From Pontibaca salina (GTDB lineage Bacteria > Pseudomonadota > Alphaproteobacteria > Rhodobacterales > Rhodobacteraceae): a stretch of DNA of 64,000 bases. Below the pieces are notes generated by a model, which was given only the letters and a program-made list of their open reading frames with translations, ran no database searches and was not told the DNA's origin. This document shows, in pieces, positions 57,159 through 64,000 of the stretch. Both the position numbers and the translations under genes were made by a program. Every line of letters starts with the position of its first letter. The stretch's first letter is position 1. The stretch covers positions 1 through 64,000 of the forward strand of contig NZ_JAEIJD010000010.1 in NCBI RefSeq assembly GCF_016307205.1, read 5' to 3'.

Positions 57159-59057
57159 TCAGCAGGGCGGAGTGTCCGGGGCGGCCTGACCGTGCTGGGT
57201 CTTATCCCAATAGAATGGTCGGAACAGCAGTTCATATAGTGCCTTGTATGCGGCGATGCAGCCCAAAGGAAAATACAGGACCAGAGTTGGGACATAGGGC
57301 ATGAGAAAGCGCCGCTCGCGGCGTGACACGCTGATCAGCCCGATCACGATACTTACTCCTTCGACAGCAATGAACATTGCGCTGACCGTGGCCACAAGGG
57401 CAGGCGAAAATGTATCTTTCATGGGATGCGGCAGGCCCAGTAGAATCAGCCAGAACGACCATAGAACGGGAGCCAACAGGAACTGACTTAACGTGCCGAT
57501 GAAAAATGCCTGCACGCCAAGAAATCTCCATAGTCCGAGATCGCTTAACAGTCGGGCGGGGTTTCTCATATGAACCAGATAGGTCACCATGAATCCCTTG
57601 AGCCAGCGTGACCGTTGCTTGACCCAGGGCCAAGGCCGGCAATTGGCTTCTTCATAGGTCGTGGATTGAAGCATTTCGGTGCGGTATCCGGCCCGACACA
57701 GCCGCACGCCCAGATCCGCGTCTTCGGTCACGTTATGGGCGTCCCATCCCCCCAATTGTTCAAGCACGTCGCGCCGGAAGAACAGTGTCGTGCCGCCCAA
57801 TGGCACCACCAATCCCAGCCGTGCGATGCCCTGCAGTACGATACGGAACCAAGCGGAGTACTCGATGGTAAAACACCGAGCCAGCCAGTTCGTGCGGGGG
57901 TTATAGTAATCGAGGACGCCCTGAAGGCAGACCACGTCGGGCGGGACGGTGGCGAAATGGGCAACAGCAATTTCGATCTGGTCGCTTTCGGGGGCATCCT
58001 CGGCATCCCAGACACCGATGATCTCGCCGTGGCAGAAATCCAAGGCATAGTTCATCGCCCGTGGTTTTGTGGTCAGCCCGTCATGGGCGGGAACTTCGAT
58101 TAGACGGATCCAATCGGGCAGCGAGTATTTATCCAGTGTCGCGCGGGTTGTGTCGTCTTCTTCCTCAAGTACCAGAACCACATCCAGCAAAACCTTTGGA
58201 TAGGTTAGCAGTTCAAGGCGGCGCAGCAGATCACCGATGATCTCACCCTCATGAAAAAGCGGCACCAGAACCGAAACATGGGGCAGTCGGAATGTGGCCT
58301 CTGATGTCGCTGTCGCAAGGGGGCGCCTCTGTTGTCCGATCTGCGAGAGGTGCGCGCAAGCGGCGACGGTCTTTAGGATTGCGAACATGACCAGCGAGCT
58401 GATCGCAAGCAGACTGAGTCCCGTGAACATTGTTACCGGAGCGACAATCAGCGCCGCGAGCGTAAGGGTCAGCATTGCTAGCAACACTGCGCGCTTGCGA
58501 TGTTTCCAAGTGCGGCAACTATATTGCTGCGCCACCCGTTCGCTTGCTGCTATTGCCAAATCGGTGCGGAATTCACGCGCAATCGCAGTGGCAATGGCGT
58601 GCTCTCCGGTCAGCACCGGTGTCACATGAATGAACACGTCGCTCAGACGATTGCGGATCAATTCGAAACGATCCGGGCGGCAGGTGGCAATCATGACGGT
58701 ATCGCCCGGTTGCTGCCACGGTATCACACGATGATGCAGCCAGAACTCGGCCGGCAGGCGGCGGCATAATGTTGTGTCGGGCGGTATGCTTTCGAGGTCG
58801 ACGAGGGACAGGCTGTATTGAGCGGCCAGCGCCGCTTCAAGCGTCTGGCGTGTGATCCACCCCTCGGCCATGAGGATTTCGCCGATGGGCGCGCCCAGTC
58901 GCAATTGCAACTCCAGCGCCTTGAGTAACTGATCGGGGCGGATCGCGCCCATTTTTACCAGATGGTGCCCGAGCGGCGCATGCGGCTCGGACCGTGACGC
59001 GACCGGGCGATTGATATCAAGGAGCTGCAACTGGCTCCGCATAAGTGCATCCGACAC
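57159..59057 (-). CDS. Family 2 glycosyltransferase with N-terminal MshEN-type domain
   Basis: The 632-residue protein starts with two copies of the MshEN motif (residues 29-51, LGHHLVKMGAIRPDQLLKAL; residues 58-80, IGEILMAEGWITRQTLEAAL), the c-di-GMP-binding module of MshE-type ATPases. Two membrane helices follow (about 190-235), then a processive GT2 domain with VWDAEDAPESD, TEDADLGVRL and the Q-x-x-R-W motif QRSRWLKG, then more helices. It is likely an inner-membrane polysaccharide synthase switched on by c-di-GMP. GTG 59057 is used here; ATG 59042 is equally possible. No other polysaccharide genes are adjacent. Domains are seen; ligand and product are inferred. Confidence 0.85.
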   Translation of the reverse strand: MSDALMRSQLQLLDINRPVASRSEPHAPLGHHLVKMGAIRPDQLLKALELQLRLGAPIGEILMAEGWITRQTLEAALAAQYSLSLVDLESIPPDTTLCRRLPAEFWLHHRVIPWQQPGDTVMIATCRPDRFELIRNRLSDVFIHVTPVLTGEHAIATAIAREFRTDLAIAASERVAQQYSCRTWKHRKRAVLLAMLTLTLAALIVAPVTMFTGLSLLAISSLVMFAILKTVAACAHLSQIGQQRRPLATATSEATFRLPHVSVLVPLFHEGEIIGDLLRRLELLTYPKVLLDVVLVLEEEDDTTRATLDKYSLPDWIRLIEVPAHDGLTTKPRAMNYALDFCHGEIIGVWDAEDAPESDQIEIAVAHFATVPPDVVCLQGVLDYYNPRTNWLARCFTIEYSAWFRIVLQGIARLGLVVPLGGTTLFFRRDVLEQLGGWDAHNVTEDADLGVRLCRAGYRTEMLQSTTYEEANCRPWPWVKQRSRWLKGFMVTYLVHMRNPARLLSDLGLWRFLGVQAFFIGTLSQFLLAPVLWSFWLILLGLPHPMKDTFSPALVATVSAMFIAVEGVSIVIGLISVSRRERRFLMPYVPTLVLYFPLGCIAAYKALYELLFRPFYWDKTQHGQAAPDTPPC

Positions 59058-59138
59058 ACATCATTTCAGATACGCATCACCCTGCACGGCCCGAGGTTAA
59101 CACACGGTTAAAGAGTTAATATTTTGATATTAGACTAA

Positions 59139-60302
59139 TCAGGGCTGTTGGCGGCCCGCCATGACATTGGCGAAGCGGTCGAAAAGATAGAAGCTGTCCT
59201 GCGGTCCGGGGCTGGCCTCAGGATGATGCTGTACCGACCAGACGGGGCGATCCACCATGCGGATGCCGCAATTCGAACCGTCAAACAGCGAGACATGGGT
59301 TTCCAGAACGCCATCGGGCAGCGACTGGCTGTCGACGGCAAAGCCGTGGTTCATGCTGGTGATTTCAACCTTGCCGGTCTCGACGTCCTTGACCGGGTGG
59401 TTCGCGCCGTGATGGCCGTGGTTCATCTTGATTGTGCGCCCACCGAGCGCCAGCGCCAACAATTGATGCCCAAGGCAGATTCCGAAAACCGGCACGTCGG
59501 AGCGGTCAAGAACCTCGCGGATCATCGGCACTGCATACTCGCTCGTCGCCGAGGGGTCACCTGGGCCATTGGACAGAAACACCCCATCTGGCGAATGGGC
59601 CAGCACCTCTTCGGCGGTTGCGGTCGCAGGCAGAACGGTGACGTCACAGCCGACCGAGGCCAGACAGCGCAGGATGTTACGTTTGGCGCCGTAATCTATT
59701 GCGACCACTTTGTGCTGTGGCTGGGTCTGGCGTTGATAGCCCTCTGGCCAAGCCCAGCGCATTTCATCCCAGCGATAGGATTGCGCGCAGGTAACCACGC
59801 GTGCGAGATCCATGCCCTCGAGGCCGGCAAACCCGCGCGCGGCGGCGATCAGCGCCGGTACGTCGAAATCACCCGACGGGTCATGCGCCAGCGCAACATG
59901 GGGCGCGCCCTGCTGCCGAATCGCGCGTGTCAGGCGGCGGGTATCGACGCCACCAATGGCGATGCGCCCGCGCTTTTTCAGCCAAGTCTTCAGTGTCTCG
60001 GCGCTGCGCCAGTTGCTGGGCGCGGTCGGATCCCATTTTACCACCATGCCTGCAGCCACCGGATCGGCCCCTTCATCGTCTTCGGGGGACACACCTGTAT
60101 TGCCAATATGAGGAAAGGTGAAGGTGATGACCTGCTGCGCATAAGAAGGATCGCTCAGGATCTCCTGATAGCCGGTCATTGCAGTGTTGAATACCAGTTC
60201 CGCCACCGTCTGGCCGGTTGCGCCAAATCCGGTGCCATAGAACACGGTGCCGTCAGCCAGTGCAAGGCAGGCTGTTGGCTTGGGCAGGGCAGGCTGTGCC
60301 AT
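59139..60302 (-). CDS. carA: Carbamoyl-phosphate synthase small subunit (glutaminase)
   Basis: CarA hydrolyses glutamine and supplies ammonia to CarB for carbamoyl phosphate (arginine and pyrimidine synthesis). The 387-residue protein has the N-terminal CPSase small domain and a class I glutamine amidotransferase with the nucleophile in VPVFGICLGHQLLALALGG and the His/Glu pair in SVQHHPEASPGP. carB is not next to it. Divergent from the YqeY-like gene. Confidence 0.97.
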   Translation of the reverse strand: MAQPALPKPTACLALADGTVFYGTGFGATGQTVAELVFNTAMTGYQEILSDPSYAQQVITFTFPHIGNTGVSPEDDEGADPVAAGMVVKWDPTAPSNWRSAETLKTWLKKRGRIAIGGVDTRRLTRAIRQQGAPHVALAHDPSGDFDVPALIAAARGFAGLEGMDLARVVTCAQSYRWDEMRWAWPEGYQRQTQPQHKVVAIDYGAKRNILRCLASVGCDVTVLPATATAEEVLAHSPDGVFLSNGPGDPSATSEYAVPMIREVLDRSDVPVFGICLGHQLLALALGGRTIKMNHGHHGANHPVKDVETGKVEITSMNHGFAVDSQSLPDGVLETHVSLFDGSNCGIRMVDRPVWSVQHHPEASPGPQDSFYLFDRFANVMAGRQQP

Positions 60303-60464
60303 GGCGCGTCTCTCATCTGTTCAGGGCAAATCGGGGAACATCTATGCGGCGGCAGGACCCGGGTCAAGGCGCTCTGGGCCAATGTGCCCCGCGATAGCAG
60401 GTTGTGCCGGATGCGCGGTTTCGATAAGTTCCGCTCTCTGGCGATCCACGATGATAGAGGCGGA

Positions 60465-60932
60465 ATGATGGATATGCGCACACGGATCAATGACGCGATA
60501 AAGCAGGCGATGAAGGACAAAGCAGCGACCCGCTTGTCGACATTGCGCCTGGTCAATGCTGCGATCAAAGATCAGGATATCGCCGCCCGAATGCAGGATG
60601 GTGATGACGGGGTCGGTGATGCCGAAGTCTTGGCGATCCTGAGCAAGATGACCAAACAGCGGCAGGAAAGCGCGCGCGCCTATGAAGAGGGCGGGCGGCT
60701 GGATCTGGCTGAGCGCGAACGCGAGGAAATCGAGATTATTGCTGAATTCCTGCCCCGCCAGTTGAGCGAGCAGGAGGCCGAAGACGCCGTGCGCGAAGCG
60801 GTCGCGCGTACCGACGCGGAAACGATTCGCGACATGGGTAAGGTGATGGCCGACCTCAAAGCGCAGTATGGCGGGCAGATGGATTTCGGCAAGGTTGGTG
60901 CGAAGGTCAAGCTGCTGCTGAGCGGTAAGTAA
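60465..60932 (+). CDS. GatB/YqeY-domain protein
   Basis: ATG 60465 (or 60468) gives 155 residues of the YqeY family: MRTRINDAIKQAMKDKAATR, LSTLRLVNAAIKDQDI, EREEIEIIAEFLPRQLSEQE and GKVMADLKAQYGGQMDFGKV. It resembles the C-terminal tRNA-binding part of amidotransferase GatB and may act on aminoacyl-tRNA metabolism; its role is not settled. carA and yqeY are divergent neighbours in many alphaproteobacteria. Confidence 0.93.
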   Translation: MMDMRTRINDAIKQAMKDKAATRLSTLRLVNAAIKDQDIAARMQDGDDGVGDAEVLAILSKMTKQRQESARAYEEGGRLDLAEREREEIEIIAEFLPRQLSEQEAEDAVREAVARTDAETIRDMGKVMADLKAQYGGQMDFGKVGAKVKLLLSGK

Positions 60933-60946
60933 ATAGCCACGTGCCT

Positions 60947-61441
60947 TTAATTACGTGGGGGCAGCTTGCGCGAGAGCTCATCAAAAAGCGCCACCCGTTC
61001 GTCTTCGGACAGGAATGCCCCGATCTCGACCTCACGCCCGCCGCCATGCAGGGTAACGTAGTAAGGCACCGGACCGTTAGAATCGTGCATTTCGGGGCGC
61101 ACCCAATAGCGGTTACACTTCCACTCTTGCCGGACCCCGCGCGGATTGAGGCGCAGCAGGTGCGCCGTTGTGTCGGACAGCGTCAGGATTTCAAGGATCT
61201 GCGCATTGCGCCGACTGCGATCCAGAGCGAACCAAATCCCAGCAATTGCGATCATCACGAATGGCAGTATACCCCACAATAGCGCGGTCCCTAGCAGTCC
61301 GATCACAGGCAGCAGTATCAGTGCGAAGGTTCCCCCGATGAACCACGCATAACCGCGCGGCGGCAGCGATTGATGCGGCCACAGATGCAACTCTTGCTGC
61401 GCGGGCGCGTCTTCGCCGGTTTTCATCCAGTTATAGGGCAT
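60947..61441 (-). CDS. DUF2244 membrane protein
   Basis: The 164-residue protein has two close membrane helices (about 30-68, GYAWFIGGTFALILLPVIGL and following) and a C-terminal beta-rich cytoplasmic part with RQEWKCNRYWVRPEMHD and VPYYVTLHGGGREVEIGAFL. This is the DUF2244 layout. It lies downstream of ctaD on the same strand, past a hairpin. Association with cytochrome oxidase genes is common for the family, but no function is known to me. Confidence 0.83.
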   Translation of the reverse strand: MPYNWMKTGEDAPAQQELHLWPHQSLPPRGYAWFIGGTFALILLPVIGLLGTALLWGILPFVMIAIAGIWFALDRSRRNAQILEILTLSDTTAHLLRLNPRGVRQEWKCNRYWVRPEMHDSNGPVPYYVTLHGGGREVEIGAFLSEDERVALFDELSRKLPPRN

Positions 61442-61589
61442 AATTGAAAAGAGTTTAGCATAGGTTCACGCTCTGTCGAATCCTGTTGAGAAGGGGTTCC
61501 TAGGCTGTGAACGGCAGGAGGCCAGCACAAACACGCACGCCACCTGATCAAGGGCAAACCACATCAGCGAAAATCCAGACTTGCAAACA

Positions 61590-61622
61590 GATACGGCCCC
61601 GGCAAGCTCTGCCGGGGCCGTA
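61590..61622 (-). terminator. Terminator hairpin after ctaD
   Basis: ATACGGCCCCGGC pairs with GCCGGGGCCGTAT around a short loop, 30 bp beyond the ctaD stop. The T-rich tail on the minus strand (TATCTGTTTG) is weak, so some read-through to DUF2244 is possible. Confidence 0.75.
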
Positions 61623-61651
61623 TCCAGATCATATCATCACGCAGGTTGCGC

Positions 61652-63325
61652 TCAATGGGCGTGGCCCTTGTCCCAGTCTTCGCGCTTGGGCAGCTGCTCG
61701 AACGTGTGCTCGGGTGGCGGGCTGGCCACGGTCCACTCGAGCGTGTCCGCATATTCGTTCCACGGATTACGCTCGGGCGAGCGGGCTCCGCGGGTCAGCG
61801 TATAGAAGACGACCCCGATGAAGAACACGAAGGAGGCAAAGGACAGGAACGCGCCCCAAGACGACCAGTAGTTCCAGAATGCATAGCCTTCGGGATAGTC
61901 GATATAGCGGCGCGGCATGCCTTGACGACCCAGGAAGTGCTGCGGGAAGAAGGTCAGGTTGGTCCCGATGAAAAACAACCAGAAGTGCACTTGGCCAGCC
62001 CATTCGGGATACATGCGACCGCTCATCTTGGGCAGATAGAAATAGACGCCTGCGAAGATCGCGTAGGCCGCGCCGAGGCTCATCACATAGTGGAAATGGG
62101 CGACCACGTAATAAGTGTCGTGGTAGTAGCGGTCCACGGCGGCTTGTGACAGCACGATGCCAGTGACACCACCGACGGTGAACAGGAACAGGAAGCCGAA
62201 CGCCCACAACATAGGGGTACGGAATTGCACCGAGCCACCCCACATTGTGGCGATCCAGCTGAACACTTTGATGCCGGTCGGTACCGCGATGGTCATGGTT
62301 GCAAGTTGGAAATAGGCTTGCTGGTTCAGCGACATGCCTACGGTGTACATGTGGTGTGCCCAAACGATAAAGCCCAGCACTGCAATCGCGATCAGCGCCC
62401 ACACCATCGGCAGATAGCCAAAGATCGGTTTGCGCGAGAACGTGGCGATGACATGGCTGATGATACCGAAGCCCGGCAAGATCACGATATACACTTCCGG
62501 GTGGCCAAAGAACCACAGGATGTGCTGGTAGAGAATCGGATCGCCGCCGCCGGCCGGGTCAAAGAAGGTAAAGCCAAAGTTGCGATCCATCAGCAGCATG
62601 GTGATGGCGCCGGCCAGCACGGGCAGGGCCAGAAGGATCATCCACGCGGTGACGAAGACGGACCATGCAAAGAGCGGCACTTTGAACAGCGTCATGCCGG
62701 GAGCGCGCATGTTCAGGAAGGTGGTGATCATATTGATCGCCCCCAAGATTGAAGAGGCGCCCGACAGGTGCACCGCAAAGATCGCAAGATCCATCGACAG
62801 GCCGGCTTCAGTGGTCGAAAGTGGCGGATAAAGAACCCAGCCAACTCCGGATCCGAGCTGATCATTGCCGCCCGGAGCCAAAATCGAACAAACGGCCATG
62901 ACAACGCCAGCCACAAAAAGCCAGAACGACAGGTTGTTCATCCGCGGAAACGCCATGTCCGGCGCCCCGATCTGCAGGGGCATTAGGTAGTTGCCAAAGC
63001 CACCGAACAGTGCTGGAATTACCACGAAGAACATCATCAGGATACCGTGGCCGGTCACCAAGACGTTCCACAGGTGGCCGTTGGGCGTGCATGCGGCTGC
63101 AGAGTCGGCAACCAGCCGAGCGCCCTCCATACACATGTATTGAACGCCGGGCTCCATCAGCTCTAGGCGCATATAGACGGTGAATATCACCGAGACGAGA
63201 CCAACCAGACCGGATACAAAAAGATAAAGTATCCCGATGTCCTTGTGGTTTGTGGACATAAACCAGCGGGTGAAGAAACCGCGCTGATCTTCGTGCTCGT
63301 GACCATGGATGACTGCGTCCGTCAT
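61652..63325 (-). CDS. ctaD: aa3-type cytochrome c oxidase subunit I
   Basis: CtaD holds haem a, haem a3 and CuB of the proton-pumping aa3 oxidase. The 557-residue protein with 12 helices shows the copper/haem histidines in [19 protein letters not shown] (with the His-Tyr pair) and [12 protein letters not shown], plus [18 protein letters not shown], and the D- and K-channel residues typical of the A1 family. Other subunits (ctaC, ctaE) are outside the window. Start [21 protein letters not shown] is typical of Rhodobacterales. Confidence 0.98.
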   Translation of the reverse strand: MTDAVIHGHEHEDQRGFFTRWFMSTNHKDIGILYLFVSGLVGLVSVIFTVYMRLELMEPGVQYMCMEGARLVADSAAACTPNGHLWNVLVTGHGILMMFFVVIPALFGGFGNYLMPLQIGAPDMAFPRMNNLSFWLFVAGVVMAVCSILAPGGNDQLGSGVGWVLYPPLSTTEAGLSMDLAIFAVHLSGASSILGAINMITTFLNMRAPGMTLFKVPLFAWSVFVTAWMILLALPVLAGAITMLLMDRNFGFTFFDPAGGGDPILYQHILWFFGHPEVYIVILPGFGIISHVIATFSRKPIFGYLPMVWALIAIAVLGFIVWAHHMYTVGMSLNQQAYFQLATMTIAVPTGIKVFSWIATMWGGSVQFRTPMLWAFGFLFLFTVGGVTGIVLSQAAVDRYYHDTYYVVAHFHYVMSLGAAYAIFAGVYFYLPKMSGRMYPEWAGQVHFWLFFIGTNLTFFPQHFLGRQGMPRRYIDYPEGYAFWNYWSSWGAFLSFASFVFFIGVVFYTLTRGARSPERNPWNEYADTLEWTVASPPPEHTFEQLPKREDWDKGHAH

Positions 63326-63551
63326 ATGGGTCTCCTGTTGAAATGGACGCCGCTCCGGCAGGGCAGGCGCGAATTATACCCTAACTTCTAGAATGACCGT
63401 ATGCGCGCTTCAATGGTGGAGTTTGATCTGAAACAATATAAATTGCTGGCTTGGGCAGTGAATAGCGCCAAAAGAGCCGCTTGACCTGTGTGCACCCAGC
63501 CCCCAAAACCGAAGAAATTTCCGAGAAAACCACTATGAAAGGTTCGCTGAT

Positions 63552-63974
63552 ATGAGTTACGATTCCGACAATATATTTGCCAAGATACTGCGCGATGAAA
63601 TCCCCTCGTCTCGCGTCTACGAGGATGACGAGACTTTGGCGTTCATGGATATCATGCCGCGCGCCAACGGCCATGTTCTGGTGATTCCAAAGACACCTTG
63701 CCGCAATATCCTTGATGCCAGCGAGCAGCAGCTTGCGTCGTGTATGGCGACTGCTCAGAAGCTCTCTCATGCGGTTATGACGGCGTTCGGTGCTGGCGGC
63801 GTGACCGTGCAGCAATTCAACGAGGCAATCGGCGGGCAGGAGGTGTTTCACCTGCACTTCCATATCTTGCCCCGATACCCGGGCGTCGCGCTGTTGCCGC
63901 CGGGGCAGATGGAAGACACGGAAGTGCTGACCGCCAATGCCGAAAAGATCCGCGCCGCGCTGGCTGATGGGTGA
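63552..63974 (+). CDS. HIT-family protein
   Basis: A 140-residue histidine-triad hydrolase/transferase: AFMDIMPRANGHVLVIPKTP and the triad HLHFHILPRY (H-x-H-x-H). Members cleave nucleoside phosphoramidates or dinucleotides. The start MSYDSDNIFAKILRDEIPSS is the usual one. Its TGA overlaps the start of the next gene. Divergent from ctaD. Confidence 0.95.
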   Translation: MSYDSDNIFAKILRDEIPSSRVYEDDETLAFMDIMPRANGHVLVIPKTPCRNILDASEQQLASCMATAQKLSHAVMTAFGAGGVTVQQFNEAIGGQEVFHLHFHILPRYPGVALLPPGQMEDTEVLTANAEKIRAALADG

Positions 63975-64000
63975 TGGCTGAGCCGCAGGATGCGGTTGCG
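63974..64000 (+). CDS. Start of a further gene (truncated by the window edge)
   Basis: ATG 63974 overlaps the HIT stop in a TGATG junction and reads MAEPQDAVA before the window ends. The overlap suggests a coupled gene, but too little is present to name it. Confidence 0.35.

Noticed and set aside
59148..60464. A + strand frame continuous with the YqeY-like gene and antisense to carA
   Set aside because: The YqeY family starts at 60465; the upstream part is only a shadow of carA.

Overview
This is a 64 kb chromosomal window from a high-GC alphaproteobacterium, most likely of the Roseobacter group (Rhodobacterales). The assignment rests on several things seen together: a SAM-II riboswitch in front of metZ, a small membrane-anchored gene between glyQ and glyS, a divergent PPDK-like gene after glyS, a ccoNOQP set followed by a DUF2189 gene, FolE2, LldD, a split trp set, and codon use typical of that group. 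No rRNA, tRNA, CRISPR array, prophage or plasmid origin was recognised.

Layout. Positions 1-7.5 kb are accessory. They hold a degenerate left end (32-bp tandem repeat, perfect 24-bp palindrome), IS256 and IS3 fragments fused together, an orphan NusG/RfaH-like antiterminator, and a small catabolic-looking set (M24 metallopeptidase, a 64-aa ORF overlapping an NCS1 permease by ATGA). A second IS3 remnant, a GntR/FCD regulator and a DMT-type permease follow. From 7.8 kb the window is core chromosome: rpsA, then ihfB-lapA-trpF-trpB; DUF2237, a serine hydrolase, pth and rplY; lldD; trpA and a PagL-like gene on the minus strand; ychF; the cbb3 oxidase operon ccoNOQP with two coupled membrane genes; a 2Fe-2S ferredoxin; purD and xseA (divergent); an orphan formate-dehydrogenase-type diaphorase subunit; ftsY and the septation protein gene; metZ under a SAM-II riboswitch; folE2; trkH; an inactive trypsin-like protein; glyQ-DUF6446-glyS-PPDK-like; sleB; folB-folP-glmM; ilvC; two Lrp genes with an aminotransferase; a UbiH-like hydroxylase; a HAD nucleotidase; a second GntR/FCD regulator; a predicted c-di-GMP-responsive glycosyltransferase; carA and yqeY (divergent); DUF2244 and ctaD; and a HIT protein.

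How the genes work together. Two terminal oxidases are encoded (cbb3 near 21-24 kb, aa3 subunit I near 62-63 kb), consistent with respiration over a range of oxygen levels; a degenerate FNR-like site lies in front of ccoN. Biosynthesis of tryptophan (trpF, trpB, trpA), methionine (metZ), folate (folE2, folB, folP), purines (purD), carbamoyl phosphate (carA) and branched-chain amino acids (ilvC) is spread over short operons whose genes often overlap by 4 bp.

The observations most worth following are a FolB fused to what looks like a degenerate amino-acid-kinase domain, a secreted SPOR/peptidoglycan-binding protein whose trypsin triad is replaced at all three positions, a double MshEN-type motif in front of a GT2 synthase, a PPDK-like protein with a diverged nucleotide-binding half, and the membrane-anchored protein translationally coupled between glyQ and glyS. 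I did not find a clear new multi-gene defence or mobile system; these candidates are single-gene or operon-level oddities.
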